Source: a virus. From it: a stretch of 38,187 nucleotides of DNA. A program made the position numbers and the translations under genes. The notes under the pieces are model-generated. The model searched no databases. It worked only from the letters and a program-made list of their open reading frames with translations, and was not told where the DNA came from. Of this stretch, positions 30,045 through 38,187 are shown in pieces. Within the stretch, counting starts at the first letter, position 1, and each line of letters begins with the position of its first letter. The DNA lies in the IMG/VR virus record IMGVR_UViG_3300025120_000184, positions 1 through 38,187 of that record, one strand, 5' to 3'.

Positions 30045-33000
30045 GTGGCAATTTACACATTAACTGACAAACGCACTGGTAATTCTTACGAAGTAAACGC
30101 CCCGATGGGGTCTAGTAATGCTGAAGTGCGAGAAATATACAATAGTAGTATTCGTGCTGCGCAATCGGCTAAAGAAAAAGCGCCTATAAACAATATTCGT
30201 GCTGCTATGCAATCGCAATCTGAAGATGTGCTTGAGCGTGCAAGAGTATCTAAAGCAGGGGCATTAGATTACCTTGGTGAAATTCCAAAAGGACTTGCTA
30301 GTGGCGCAGCAGGTTTTGTAGAATCTAGTGCATTAGGTTTAGCCGCGCTTATGCCCGATGGCTTTGAAGATTCTATAGTTCGTCCCGCAATAAAAGCAGG
30401 TGGTAAAGCAGTACAAGATTATCTTTCCCCCGATGTTGGGATTGGTAATAGTATTCCTAGAAAAGTTAGTGAAGCCACAGGTTCTTTTTTAGCTCTTGGA
30501 GGAGCGTCTTTACTCCCGGGAGTTGGTACAGCGGCTGCGGCTACTATGGCTGTATCTGCGGGAGCAGGGGAAGCAAGTGAACGCGCAAGAGCGGATAATG
30601 CTAATCCTGATGATCGTTTTTTAGCGTCTGTATTAGGAACTATTCCCGGTGCATTAGAACTACTCCCTATTAAATTTGTTAAAGTCATTAGCGCGGGAGA
30701 AAAAAGAGAATTAGGAAAAAGTTTAATACGTATTACAGAATCTGCTGGAGTAGAAGCCGCACAAGAAGCGGTAGCGGCTGTAGGTCAAAACCTTATTGCG
30801 CAACAAGTCTACAAACCAGATCAAAAATTAATCGAAGGGGTAGGAGAACAAGCGGCGTTAGGCGCTTCTGTCGGTGCGATTATACAATCTACTATAGAAG
30901 CTTTTCTGCCTAGAACACGTGGTGGGGCTGATAATACTACGAATACTCCGCTACAAATTACTGATCAAAGAGGTGGGATAGCAGGATTACTTCCTTCCCC
31001 AGCAATGAACGCTGAATCTGATGCAAAAACAAAAGCGGCAGGTGGTAGGCGACAAGCCACCGCAGATATAAGTAGAATATTAAACACAGAAGACGAAGTA
31101 ACTCTTGGAGAAATGCAAGACATTGTATCCCGTACTGGAATAACATTACCAGAACTTGATACTATTGTTTCGGCTGAAATGGGCAAACGTGGAAGTAGGT
31201 TTGCGGCAAACGCACAGGCCGTGGCTGAAGATGAAGCAACTACACCAGATATTGTACCTACTTCAACGCGCTTGTCTCAAGCAGTACAAGACGCCCTAGG
31301 AGGCGGTTCCGCGGTGCAGGGCGCTGCACGTAGGCGGCAAGAACAAAACGCGTTAGAACAAGATAATGTAGCCGCGTTTGAACAACCTGATTTGTTTGCT
31401 GCAGAATTAGAAGCCGCGCAAAAAACAAACCCTGAAGCGGCTGCAAAAGACGCTAGACAAACTCCCGAACCTACACCTGATATGTTAGGACCAATAGATT
31501 CAGGTAGGGGGTTTAACCCTGAAACTGATTTAGTTGACCGTATCGCTGCGCTTAAAGCGCAAGAAGATAACGCAACTGTACGCCGCAATAATGCTAATGC
31601 ACGCGAAAAAGAACAAAGTTTTACAGATGCAAAACCGCTTATGGATGCAGCGGCGGCAGCTCCCCGTGAACAAGCTCAAGCTCGACGTGATGCAGTAGTA
31701 AATAAATTATTAGCCGCATCTAACACCACTAGCTATACTAACACAGAAAAAAGTTTACTCCGTGGGTTGCAGACTGCAGGTATGCCTCAACCACTTACAG
31801 ATAAAGAAAAAGAAGCCGCAAAAATGCGGGTGAAAGAAATTAAACAGGGGCGAGTAGTACCCGATAATACTAAAGCTGTATTTACGCCGCCAAATAAAAT
31901 TGGGCCAAGTATTCCTTCTGCAAATGAAGAGCAGTTTGTTTATGAAAGCGAGAACAATGATTCAATTGACCCCGCAACAGGTAGAGGCCGCGTTTCAGAT
32001 TCTGCACAAAATGGCGCTCGGACAAGACCCAGCAGTGATCAAGAAACAAATCCCGTCAACCCTGTTCCACCTAGAAAGGAAGGATTGGGACCACCTGTGT
32101 CTGGCGCTGGAAGCCCTCCTACAGGAGCAAAGCCAAAGCCAGATTCATTAGGTCAATTCTCGTTTAATTTAGGCGATACTCCTACAAAACCACGACAAAG
32201 CCCACAGCAACCTTTAGTTACGCCAAATACAAACGAAGGAAATCAACAATCGTTTGTTTTTCCTGAAGGAAAACTTGATCCACGCGCCCCTGACACAATA
32301 AACAAAGCCGCGGTGTTAAAAAATATTTTAGCGACAGGCGGTGTTGATGGGGCTGTTTTGTTTGATGTTAACCAACGTAAAACGAATAAATCTACTCCTC
32401 CCCCTAAACCTAAAAAACCTAGAACGAGTAAATCTTCTGGGTTGTCTCCTTACGACAAACAAAAAATAGAGCAAGCGGCAGCACGAAAAAAAGCGGCGTC
32501 TTCTCCTGCTGTACCTACCCCTGCAGTAAAACCTGCTCCTCCCCCTAAACCTGAAAAAACTACCGACGAAAAAATACGTACTCTATACGCAGAAGAAACT
32601 CCTAAAGCGGTTAAAGAGGAATTTGGAGGAGGAAACGTAGAAAAAACTACTAACCCGTTTAGCGAAGCGGATAACAAAAAAATATTAGAGAAAATATTAT
32701 CTGGCTTTAACAAAAGCGACAAAGGCAAAAGAGATGTTGCCCCTATTATTGCGTATTTACAAGCTTACGAAAATCCTTTTGACGGTATAAAAATGGCATT
32801 AACTGATTTAGCCGTTAGCACACCTATAACAGAAAACTCCCGTATAAACGATCCTATTGCGGCTAGAACCGCCGAAGCGCGTAAATATATGGGGGGAAAA
32901 CCAGCAAATAAAAGAAATACAGCTCCTGCGCAAAAAGTAATTGATTGGGCAAGAGCCACACTAAGTAAAGATGCAAACGAAAAAATAAACCGAGCACAAA

Positions 33001-36000
33001 AAGATATAGCTAATAACGCAAAAAGACTTGTGTTTGATAATCGTGGCCCAGATAGAGTTGTTGTTGCATCCGAAAAGAAATTACTTAACGATAGGCTGCA
33101 ATTAGAAGCTGCAGTTCTTTCAAGCGCAGTCAACCCACAAGAATTAGTAGACAAATACCCAAAACTATACCCTAATGTAGAAGCTGTAGAAAAAGCTATG
33201 GCAGAAGAAATGGAAACTTTTGGGATACGTGCGCTTGAACTTGAAACAGACGCAGTTGGTTTGGATATTTTAATTCACCCAGAAATAGAGCAATCCATTC
33301 GCGGAAGCGATTTGGGCAATACGCTATCGAAAATTTCGACATTTCATCCCAGCAAAATTATTCGTGGTTTGGCTGAAGTTTACCTAAAATTAAAAGGTAC
33401 AACCAAGCTCGTCATAAAGAAAAACCTCAAAACAAAAGACGGGCGTCGGGTAGCAGGGATGTTTGATCCCACTGATAACATAATATACTTAGATGCTGAC
33501 ACTGGTATCAATTACCACACGGTAATGCACGAAATGACCCACGCGGTTACAAGTGCCGAAATATCTAACCCTAAAAATGTAGCTGCTAAACAGTTACAGG
33601 AACTACTAGATAACATCCAAGACAGTTTAGGTACAGCTTACGGGGCCAAAAACATTAATGAGTTTGTAGCTGAGGCTATGAGCAACCAAAAATTCAGGGA
33701 AGAACTCTCTTCTATAAATACTAATGGTGAGCCTATAACCGCTATGCAGCGGTTTATGAATATCGTTAACAATTTCTTAGCTAAGATCACCCAAAAAATA
33801 CCGTTTATAAAAATAGCCCCTAAATCATTATCGTCTTTAAATGAAGTGGATAATCTAGTTACAGGGTTACTCGCAGTCGCGCCAGAAAGCAGACATGCGG
33901 AACAACTTCTTATGGACAGCACCGCGGGGGGCGTAAAGAAATTCTACGACACCGCAATCCTAAAGACTAAAAAAACTATAGACAAAACTAGCCGAGAGGA
34001 TTTTAAAAACAACGCTAGTGAGTTTTTAACTTGGGCGGGAGAAGGTTCTAGAAGTATGTTTTTGCGGTTGTTGGGATCGCAGAGCCTCGCGGATGTAGCA
34101 GATAAGGCGGGGTTTAAGCGTCTTGGTTATGTACTAGACGAAATAATGGGGAAACAACGTGGTGAAATCGCGCTTGAACACGCAAGCGTAAACAATGCGA
34201 TTACCAAAATGCTGAAAAAATTGGGTGCGGGTACGGCAGAAACCGCGTTTAAACGCAGGGAAATGTTAGACGATATTATATATAGTTCTGATTACGGGGC
34301 TACAATATTCCAAGTGGACCCTAGCAAACCCAAAACCGCGTACACTAAAAAAACAGGTAAAGGCAAAGGTAAGTCTTTACTAGACAAAGACGGTAACGAG
34401 TTACTGCCTATATGGGAAGCACAACAAAAAATATGGAACGATCCTGCCTTTGGCAAAGAAGGTAGAGAAGTATTCAATGAAATGCGTGCAGTTTACAAAG
34501 ATCAGTTTAGAAAGCTACGTAAAGTTATCTTAGGGCAAATAGACGAATTAGTGACGGACAAAAAACAAGCCGATAAACTCAAAAACCAAATATTTGCTAA
34601 ACTCTTTGACCGCGCAGAGTTAGACGTTTACTTCCCCCTTCTGCGTGAGGGCGAGTATGTATTACGTTATGAGGCTAAAAATCCTAAGAAGCCAAGCCAA
34701 GCACTGATACTGCAGACGTTCGCTACTAAACGTGAAATGGAAAAAGCAAAAGAATTCTTAGCGGGTACGAACTTATATAAGAACATAAACGAGGCAACTG
34801 ATTTAACAAACAAGAACACTTGGAAAAAGAGTAGCTCTGCGGCAAATGTAGACCCCAGTTTTGCCCTTCAAACACTAGAAATACTGGATAGGGCGCGGAT
34901 GAAAGACCCCGCTGACCCAAACAACACCACAAAAATACCGCAAGATGTTAAAGAACAAGTTATGAAGTTGTTTGTAAACTCCTTGCCTGAAACTTCTTTT
35001 GCTAAGTCTATTCAGAAACGAAAAGGCACCCCCGGATACATGCGTGATTCTGTGTTTGCTGTAAAATCTAAGGGGTACGGATTAGCAAGCCAAACAACTA
35101 AATTTAAATACGGGGCTATACTCCGCAATTACGAAGCTACGGTGCGCGATGAAGCTAAAAAACTTAAAGATGTAGATAATAAGAGCGGCAGAGTTTTCGG
35201 GCGTGGCAAAGAGAAATTTCGCACGGCGCGTTTTTTGGAAAACAACTTAACCGCCCCCATTAACGATATAAGAGATGAGTTAATCGGGCGTGCAAAATTT
35301 GCGCGTGTAGGAGCATCTAATAAAAACTTTGAGGCTTGGGGTAGAAGAATTAACCAGATGGGCTTTATCTGGACAATCGGGTTTAACACCTCCTCCGCAC
35401 TGGTTAACCTATCGCAAATACCACTATTCGTTGCCCCTTTCCTCGCGGGAAAATACGGACTGTCTAAAACTAACGCCGCCATACAAAAAGCTTACGGTAA
35501 TGTATTACTAGGTGGTACAAGAGGTGGAAGTATAAACACCATCACTAATTTCTACGATGTTGTCCTAAAAAAGGATAAAGATGGTAACGTGGTTGAAAGG
35601 GAATTTGTACTCCGCAAGGACTTAAAAAACCTACCTGAAGGCCGTGAAGCAGAACTAAAACGCATGGCATTATTAGTAAAAACTGCTTCGGATCGTGGGT
35701 TGTTAGGTACTAGTATGTTAGCGGAAGCTATGGGGCTTGATGAAGGCGCTATGGTAAGTAAAAACTCTACATGGTTTCAAAAAGCAGGGAACGTGGCAGA
35801 CAAAACCGCGGTGTTCTCTGCATTTATATTTAACCACGCGGAACAGGCTAACCGTCAAGTAACGCTAATGTCTTCGTTTGAACTAGCTTTAGACGCCATA
35901 ACAAAAGGCAAACCCGCTAACGCAACGGACGCTCAAATAGAGGAAGCGGTTAAACGGGCTATCCACGATACTCAGGAAACAAACGGGGGTACTTTTCTGG

Positions 36001-37004
36001 AAACTGCGCCCAGTATATCACGTGAAGGTGTGGGCCGCATCGCAATGATGTACAAAAACTACGGTCTGCAGATGTACTACACTATGTGGAAGACAGCTAA
36101 GATCGCTATTGATAGTGACTTAGGGCCATTTAAAACTTCTACGGAACGCCGGACAGCGGCTAAACAATTAGCAATGCTACACGGAACCGCAGTATTTTTT
36201 GCGGGTGTGCAAGGTCTACCTCTCTATGGCGCGTTTCGTTTACTACACAGTATCTTCTTTGAGGAGGAAGACGAGGAAGACTTCAACACTCAAGTTCGTA
36301 CTGCGGTAGGCGAGGGTTGGTACAAAGGCGCGATCACTTCTGCTACGGGGCTAGATGTTGCAGGACGAATGGCTTTGACAGGTTTGTTGATCCAAGAAAA
36401 CCGTTATAATAATGATCCATCGCTAGAAGAACAGTTAGCGTTTCATTTTGGCGGTGTAGGGTTCAGCGTAGCGAACCGCATGTACCGAGGCTATAATGAT
36501 TTAACCTCTCCAGAAGGAGACATGCAACGCGCGGTAGAAAGCATTTTACCTGCAGGGTTGAGCAACATACTACGTGCCTCCCCCATTGGGCGTTACGGGC
36601 AAGAGGGTGGAGTATTTACAAGGCGACAAGACCCTATCTATGATGATTTATCAGCAACACAACTAGGTTCGTGGATGTTAGGTTTTGCTCCTGCAGAATA
36701 TACAAAGCGTCAAGAGCAGAATTCTATGAGCAAGGGTATAGATATCGCAGTGGGTAAAACCCGCACCTTACTTCACAAACAATATTATTTGGCTAAACGT
36801 ATGCGAGATTACAGTGAGTTAGCTGAAGTCAGAAAAAGAATAAAAAAATTCAACGCAAAGCATCGTGAAGCACGGATAACGCAAGACAGCATTGAAAACT
36901 CTATAGCGCAACACAAACGAACTTCACAGGATATGTATAACGGCATAACTTTAAGTAAGTTGTACAGAGAAAGCATTGAAGAACTTAGAGATAAGTGGGA
37001 ATAA
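30045..37004 (+). CDS. Giant ejection/polyvalent-type protein with zinc-protease motif
   Basis: 2319 residues from a GTG start (AAAAGG upstream). Domains in order are as follows. An N-terminal beta start is YTLTDKRTGNSYEVNAP. An Ala/Gly-rich helical region at ~80-290 contains TESAGVEAAQEAVAAVGQN, a polyvalent-protein-like zipper. A long Pro/Lys/Glu-rich disordered linker runs from ~400 to ~880. A metalloprotease region has HEMTH at 1162-1166, where His1162, Glu1163 and His1166 are the zinc site; the Glu in NEFVAEAMSN at ~1210 is a candidate third ligand. A long helical C-terminal region (1240-2319) includes MMYKNYGLQMYYTMWKTAK and resembles the large polyvalent protein domain LPD38. Such proteins are carried in the head and injected. 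The protease may act on host proteins or on the virion itself. It is the last gene of the plus-strand block. Confidence 0.65.
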   Translation: MAIYTLTDKRTGNSYEVNAPMGSSNAEVREIYNSSIRAAQSAKEKAPINNIRAAMQSQSEDVLERARVSKAGALDYLGEIPKGLASGAAGFVESSALGLAALMPDGFEDSIVRPAIKAGGKAVQDYLSPDVGIGNSIPRKVSEATGSFLALGGASLLPGVGTAAAATMAVSAGAGEASERARADNANPDDRFLASVLGTIPGALELLPIKFVKVISAGEKRELGKSLIRITESAGVEAAQEAVAAVGQNLIAQQVYKPDQKLIEGVGEQAALGASVGAIIQSTIEAFLPRTRGGADNTTNTPLQITDQRGGIAGLLPSPAMNAESDAKTKAAGGRRQATADISRILNTEDEVTLGEMQDIVSRTGITLPELDTIVSAEMGKRGSRFAANAQAVAEDEATTPDIVPTSTRLSQAVQDALGGGSAVQGAARRRQEQNALEQDNVAAFEQPDLFAAELEAAQKTNPEAAAKDARQTPEPTPDMLGPIDSGRGFNPETDLVDRIAALKAQEDNATVRRNNANAREKEQSFTDAKPLMDAAAAAPREQAQARRDAVVNKLLAASNTTSYTNTEKSLLRGLQTAGMPQPLTDKEKEAAKMRVKEIKQGRVVPDNTKAVFTPPNKIGPSIPSANEEQFVYESENNDSIDPATGRGRVSDSAQNGARTRPSSDQETNPVNPVPPRKEGLGPPVSGAGSPPTGAKPKPDSLGQFSFNLGDTPTKPRQSPQQPLVTPNTNEGNQQSFVFPEGKLDPRAPDTINKAAVLKNILATGGVDGAVLFDVNQRKTNKSTPPPKPKKPRTSKSSGLSPYDKQKIEQAAARKKAASSPAVPTPAVKPAPPPKPEKTTDEKIRTLYAEETPKAVKEEFGGGNVEKTTNPFSEADNKKILEKILSGFNKSDKGKRDVAPIIAYLQAYENPFDGIKMALTDLAVSTPITENSRINDPIAARTAEARKYMGGKPANKRNTAPAQKVIDWARATLSKDANEKINRAQKDIANNAKRLVFDNRGPDRVVVASEKKLLNDRLQLEAAVLSSAVNPQELVDKYPKLYPNVEAVEKAMAEEMETFGIRALELETDAVGLDILIHPEIEQSIRGSDLGNTLSKISTFHPSKIIRGLAEVYLKLKGTTKLVIKKNLKTKDGRRVAGMFDPTDNIIYLDADTGINYHTVMHEMTHAVTSAEISNPKNVAAKQLQELLDNIQDSLGTAYGAKNINEFVAEAMSNQKFREELSSINTNGEPITAMQRFMNIVNNFLAKITQKIPFIKIAPKSLSSLNEVDNLVTGLLAVAPESRHAEQLLMDSTAGGVKKFYDTAILKTKKTIDKTSREDFKNNASEFLTWAGEGSRSMFLRLLGSQSLADVADKAGFKRLGYVLDEIMGKQRGEIALEHASVNNAITKMLKKLGAGTAETAFKRREMLDDIIYSSDYGATIFQVDPSKPKTAYTKKTGKGKGKSLLDKDGNELLPIWEAQQKIWNDPAFGKEGREVFNEMRAVYKDQFRKLRKVILGQIDELVTDKKQADKLKNQIFAKLFDRAELDVYFPLLREGEYVLRYEAKNPKKPSQALILQTFATKREMEKAKEFLAGTNLYKNINEATDLTNKNTWKKSSSAANVDPSFALQTLEILDRARMKDPADPNNTTKIPQDVKEQVMKLFVNSLPETSFAKSIQKRKGTPGYMRDSVFAVKSKGYGLASQTTKFKYGAILRNYEATVRDEAKKLKDVDNKSGRVFGRGKEKFRTARFLENNLTAPINDIRDELIGRAKFARVGASNKNFEAWGRRINQMGFIWTIGFNTSSALVNLSQIPLFVAPFLAGKYGLSKTNAAIQKAYGNVLLGGTRGGSINTITNFYDVVLKKDKDGNVVEREFVLRKDLKNLPEGREAELKRMALLVKTASDRGLLGTSMLAEAMGLDEGAMVSKNSTWFQKAGNVADKTAVFSAFIFNHAEQANRQVTLMSSFELALDAITKGKPANATDAQIEEAVKRAIHDTQETNGGTFLETAPSISREGVGRIAMMYKNYGLQMYYTMWKTAKIAIDSDLGPFKTSTERRTAAKQLAMLHGTAVFFAGVQGLPLYGAFRLLHSIFFEEEDEEDFNTQVRTAVGEGWYKGAITSATGLDVAGRMALTGLLIQENRYNNDPSLEEQLAFHFGGVGFSVANRMYRGYNDLTSPEGDMQRAVESILPAGLSNILRASPIGRYGQEGGVFTRRQDPIYDDLSATQLGSWMLGFAPAEYTKRQEQNSMSKGIDIAVGKTRTLLHKQYYLAKRMRDYSELAEVRKRIKKFNAKHREARITQDSIENSIAQHKRTSQDMYNGITLSKLYRESIEELRDKWE
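31957..32151 (+). CDS. Possible overprinted 64-residue gene inside the 2319-residue gene
   Basis: A reading frame shifted by one base relative to the giant gene starts at ATG 31957 and ends at TAG 32149-32151. In-frame ATGs at 31924 and 31942 and a TTG at 31900 are alternative starts. It reads MIQLTPQQVEAAFQILHKMA, then LFHLERKDWDHLCLALEALL and a C-terminal QSQSQIH. This is a compact, amphipathic two-helix pattern with Trp and well-spaced Leu, much more protein-like than the host frame here, which is a Pro/Gly/Ser linker. I associate the pattern 'L...QV..AF..L..MA.GQ.......L....W..L...LE.LL.E.sqS.vH' with small proteins of marine phages, from memory. Ribosome sites are weak (GCGAG). It could be a chance ORF, since it is only 64 codons. 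Confidence 0.45.
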   Translation: MIQLTPQQVEAAFQILHKMALGQDPAVIKKQIPSTLFHLERKDWDHLCLALEALLQEQSQSQIH

Positions 37005-37035
37005 AAAACCCCCCACACTTGGGTAATGTGGGGGG
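37003..37035 (-). terminator. Intrinsic terminator for the minus-strand genes
   Basis: A perfect 9-pair stem, CCCCCCACA (37009-37017) and TGTGGGGGG (37027-37035), has a 9-base loop. On the minus strand it is followed by TTTTTT (37003-37008 read in reverse), giving a classic terminator for the leftward genes. On the plus strand there is no T-run after the stem, only CAAGGGGAGG, so the plus-strand block may end here by another mechanism or by transcription collision. It overlaps the stop codon of the giant gene. Confidence 0.85.
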
Positions 37036-37108
37036 CAAGGGGAGGTAACAGACTACCGGAAGGCGAACCCTCTGTATGGGCATACAATAGTCCGTTACAC
37101 ACCCTCTA

Positions 37109-37354
37109 TCATGTGGTTCTCCATATGCGAAGCCCAAAAACGTTGCGTGAACGCATTTTTTCTACTGCTACGCGGGTTTTTATAGTCCAACACCGCTTTA
37201 CCGCCATAGTTTGCACCTGCGCTTTTGCTTTCGTAGTATTTATACATGGTATAAACACCGAAGAACCTACTCCCATAGCGTCCCAATCTACAGCAATCCT
37301 AACTTCATCGGGGGTTAGATCACTAACCCTAAGCGGTTTCTGATGTACTGCCAA
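37109..37354 (-). CDS. Small phage protein downstream of the helicase gene
   Basis: 81 residues. The start is the TTG at 37354-37352, with GAGG ten bases upstream; an in-frame stop lies two codons further upstream, so no longer start exists. It overlaps the helicase stop by 26 bases. It reads SDLTPDEVRIAVDWDAMGVG, then SSVFIPCINTTKAKAQVQTM and a C-terminal VFGLRIWRTT. The plan 'vdWd.m.vG.SvFiPc.nT.ka..q......r.w......v.e.....GvRiWRt' matches small proteins found beside phage replication genes, of unknown function. The terminator 74 bases on ends this transcript. A plus-strand ORF covers the same bases but has no supporting features. Confidence 0.65.
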   Translation of the reverse strand: MAVHQKPLRVSDLTPDEVRIAVDWDAMGVGSSVFIPCINTTKAKAQVQTMAVKRCWTIKTRVAVEKMRSRNVFGLRIWRTT

Positions 37355-38187
37355 ACCCGTTTAACCTCACACAGATTGTCCACGTAGGAGGTAAGTCAAA
37401 GGTAGTGCCTTTACTCAAACGCATTTTTACGCGTGTAGCACCCATCTCCTTCATCATACCCTCTACCGTACTAGTGTAATCAATTTTCTGTTCCCCCAAC
37501 CACGCTTTTAGTTCTCTTGGCTTTATAAAAAACAAACACGTATCTGTTTCAAAACGAGCGACAAACTTACCCCTAGGATCGTTTTCGGGTATAACTAACG
37601 CGGCTTCCGCACGCCCATCGTCCGTGCTTTTTAATTTGAGTATACTCCCCCAATGCTCTGTAGCGAACTCAGTAACTAAAGTCTGAACAGACGAACTACT
37701 ATCATCAACAAACGCCTTAACCCGTTGTAGAGTTTTTACCACCCATTTATACAAACGCTTCAGGTCGTAATTTATTATACCACACTCTTTAGCCGCTAAC
37801 GCTCCAGTTAATATTACTGCACAACCACCAGACCAGAAGCGGTTTTTGTTATCTAGCCCCGCTGCTTTATCTAGCTTCGCTTTGATACGAGCGTAATTAG
37901 CGGCTAATGCTTCCCTATTTCTTATAATGTACTGCACAAACTCAGGACCAAAATGCCCGTAATTTGTTTGCACGTCCTTCAGTAAATTCTCAGACGTCAA
38001 CGGGTCCACATCTAACAGGGGCATTTCATCCACCCGCAACTCCAACAACCGCTGCATCTCGGCTTTTGTATCACCCTTAACCATAGCCATCTGCGCGTAC
38101 ATACTAACATTACCTGATGAGTACGCTAGTAATCGCCAAGGCTTGCCCCTAACGCGCTCCATATTACCCCCACCCGCCATACGGTTT
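37329..38187 (-). CDS. DUF927-type phage helicase/primase, C-terminal part
   Basis: Runs off the window: the frame is open to the edge (Asn-Arg before the first visible Met), so the ATPase/primase N-terminal part is missing. Visible parts are GGGNMERVRGKPWRLLAYSSG, DTKAEMQRLLELRVDEMPLL, TNYGHFGPEFVQYIIRNREA, then KNRFWSGGCAVILTGALAAK and YDLKRLYKWVV. The closing part is RGKFVARFETDTCLFFIKP and MRLSKGTTFDLPPTWTI. This is the C-terminal half of the DUF927 helicase family of phage and plasmid replication proteins: the region after the P-loop with 'R..e' and the helical 'fWsAg.a..l.ga..a..lgi..yd..r...wv' segment. It probably unwinds phage DNA at replication forks. It lies on the opposite strand to the virion genes, which marks the start of the replication module. 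Confidence 0.8.
   Translation of the reverse strand, partial: NRMAGGGNMERVRGKPWRLLAYSSGNVSMYAQMAMVKGDTKAEMQRLLELRVDEMPLLDVDPLTSENLLKDVQTNYGHFGPEFVQYIIRNREALAANYARIKAKLDKAAGLDNKNRFWSGGCAVILTGALAAKECGIINYDLKRLYKWVVKTLQRVKAFVDDSSSSVQTLVTEFATEHWGSILKLKSTDDGRAEAALVIPENDPRGKFVARFETDTCLFFIKPRELKAWLGEQKIDYTSTVEGMMKEMGATRVKMRLSKGTTFDLPPTWTICVRLNGFGSTSETA

Noticed and set aside
31900-31956. TTG and upstream ATG extensions of the overprinted frame
   Set aside because: The sequence before ATG 31957 is not like the compact downstream part and has no ribosome site; the extension is kept only as an alternative start.
37095-37286. 63-codon minus-strand frame overlapping the 81-residue gene
   Set aside because: It is a shifted frame within the better candidate, and the 81-residue frame has a phage-like conserved pattern and couples to the helicase stop.
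37026-37343. 105-codon plus-strand frame opposite the small minus-strand gene
   Set aside because: It is the complement of the better-supported 81-residue minus-strand gene, has no ribosome site and runs through the terminator stem.
1-38187. tRNA genes, CRISPR arrays, insertion sequences, integrase or attachment sites
   Set aside because: No cloverleaf-like sequence, spaced direct repeats, transposase or recombinase pattern was seen in reading the short intergenic gaps or the protein products.

Overview
The window is part of the genome of a tailed double-stranded DNA bacteriophage, most likely an uncultured marine one. Almost every gene is a virion or lysis gene on the plus strand, packed with 1-4 base overlaps (ATGA, TAATG). 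The small basic proteins, the ejection-protein set and the connector proteins resemble families I know from ocean phage metagenomes. No tail tape measure, sheath or long-tail tube gene is seen. There are instead a nozzle/stabilisation-like protein and several very large internal-virion-like proteins, so a podovirus-like particle is the best guess. The host cannot be named from this sequence; a Gram-negative marine bacterium is an inference.

Layout. 2-3365: head module with a co-chaperonin GroES-like gene (5' end cut by the window), a probable scaffold, two small head proteins and the major capsid protein, closed by a strong UUCG-loop terminator. 3495-7317: two small beta-rich proteins, four consecutive small Lys/Arg-rich proteins, two probable head-tail adaptors, a Cys-pair (zinc-ribbon-like) protein and small basic proteins. 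7327-13932: tail and adsorption module with a 764-residue fibre, two tandem glycine-rich adhesin-like paralogues, a dockerin-like protein and further tip proteins. 13935-16023: lysis module with small membrane proteins, a 3-TM-type holin and a GH19-type endolysin. 16045-18663: a 709-residue tail nozzle or DNA-stabilisation protein plus two small proteins.

18699-20566 is the most unusual part. It encodes an acyl carrier protein with an intact phosphopantetheine serine and, overlapping it by 4 bases, a beta-ketoacyl-ACP synthase with a complete Cys-His-His triad. A small protein with weak GNAT-like character follows. These lie between the nozzle gene and the internal virion proteins. 20568-37004 carries five successive ejection or internal virion proteins (1676, 359, 291, 824 and 2319 residues). 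The last contains a zinc-protease HExxH motif and a C-terminal region like polyvalent-protein domains. A 64-codon reading frame lies in another frame inside its disordered linker and looks like an independent overprinted gene.

At about 37.0 kb transcription converges. A terminator serves the minus strand, on which lie a small conserved-looking gene and the C-terminal part of a DUF927-type helicase/primase, the edge of the replication module. No tRNA, CRISPR array, integrase, insertion sequence or rRNA was found, and no gene-free stretch exceeds about 130 bases.
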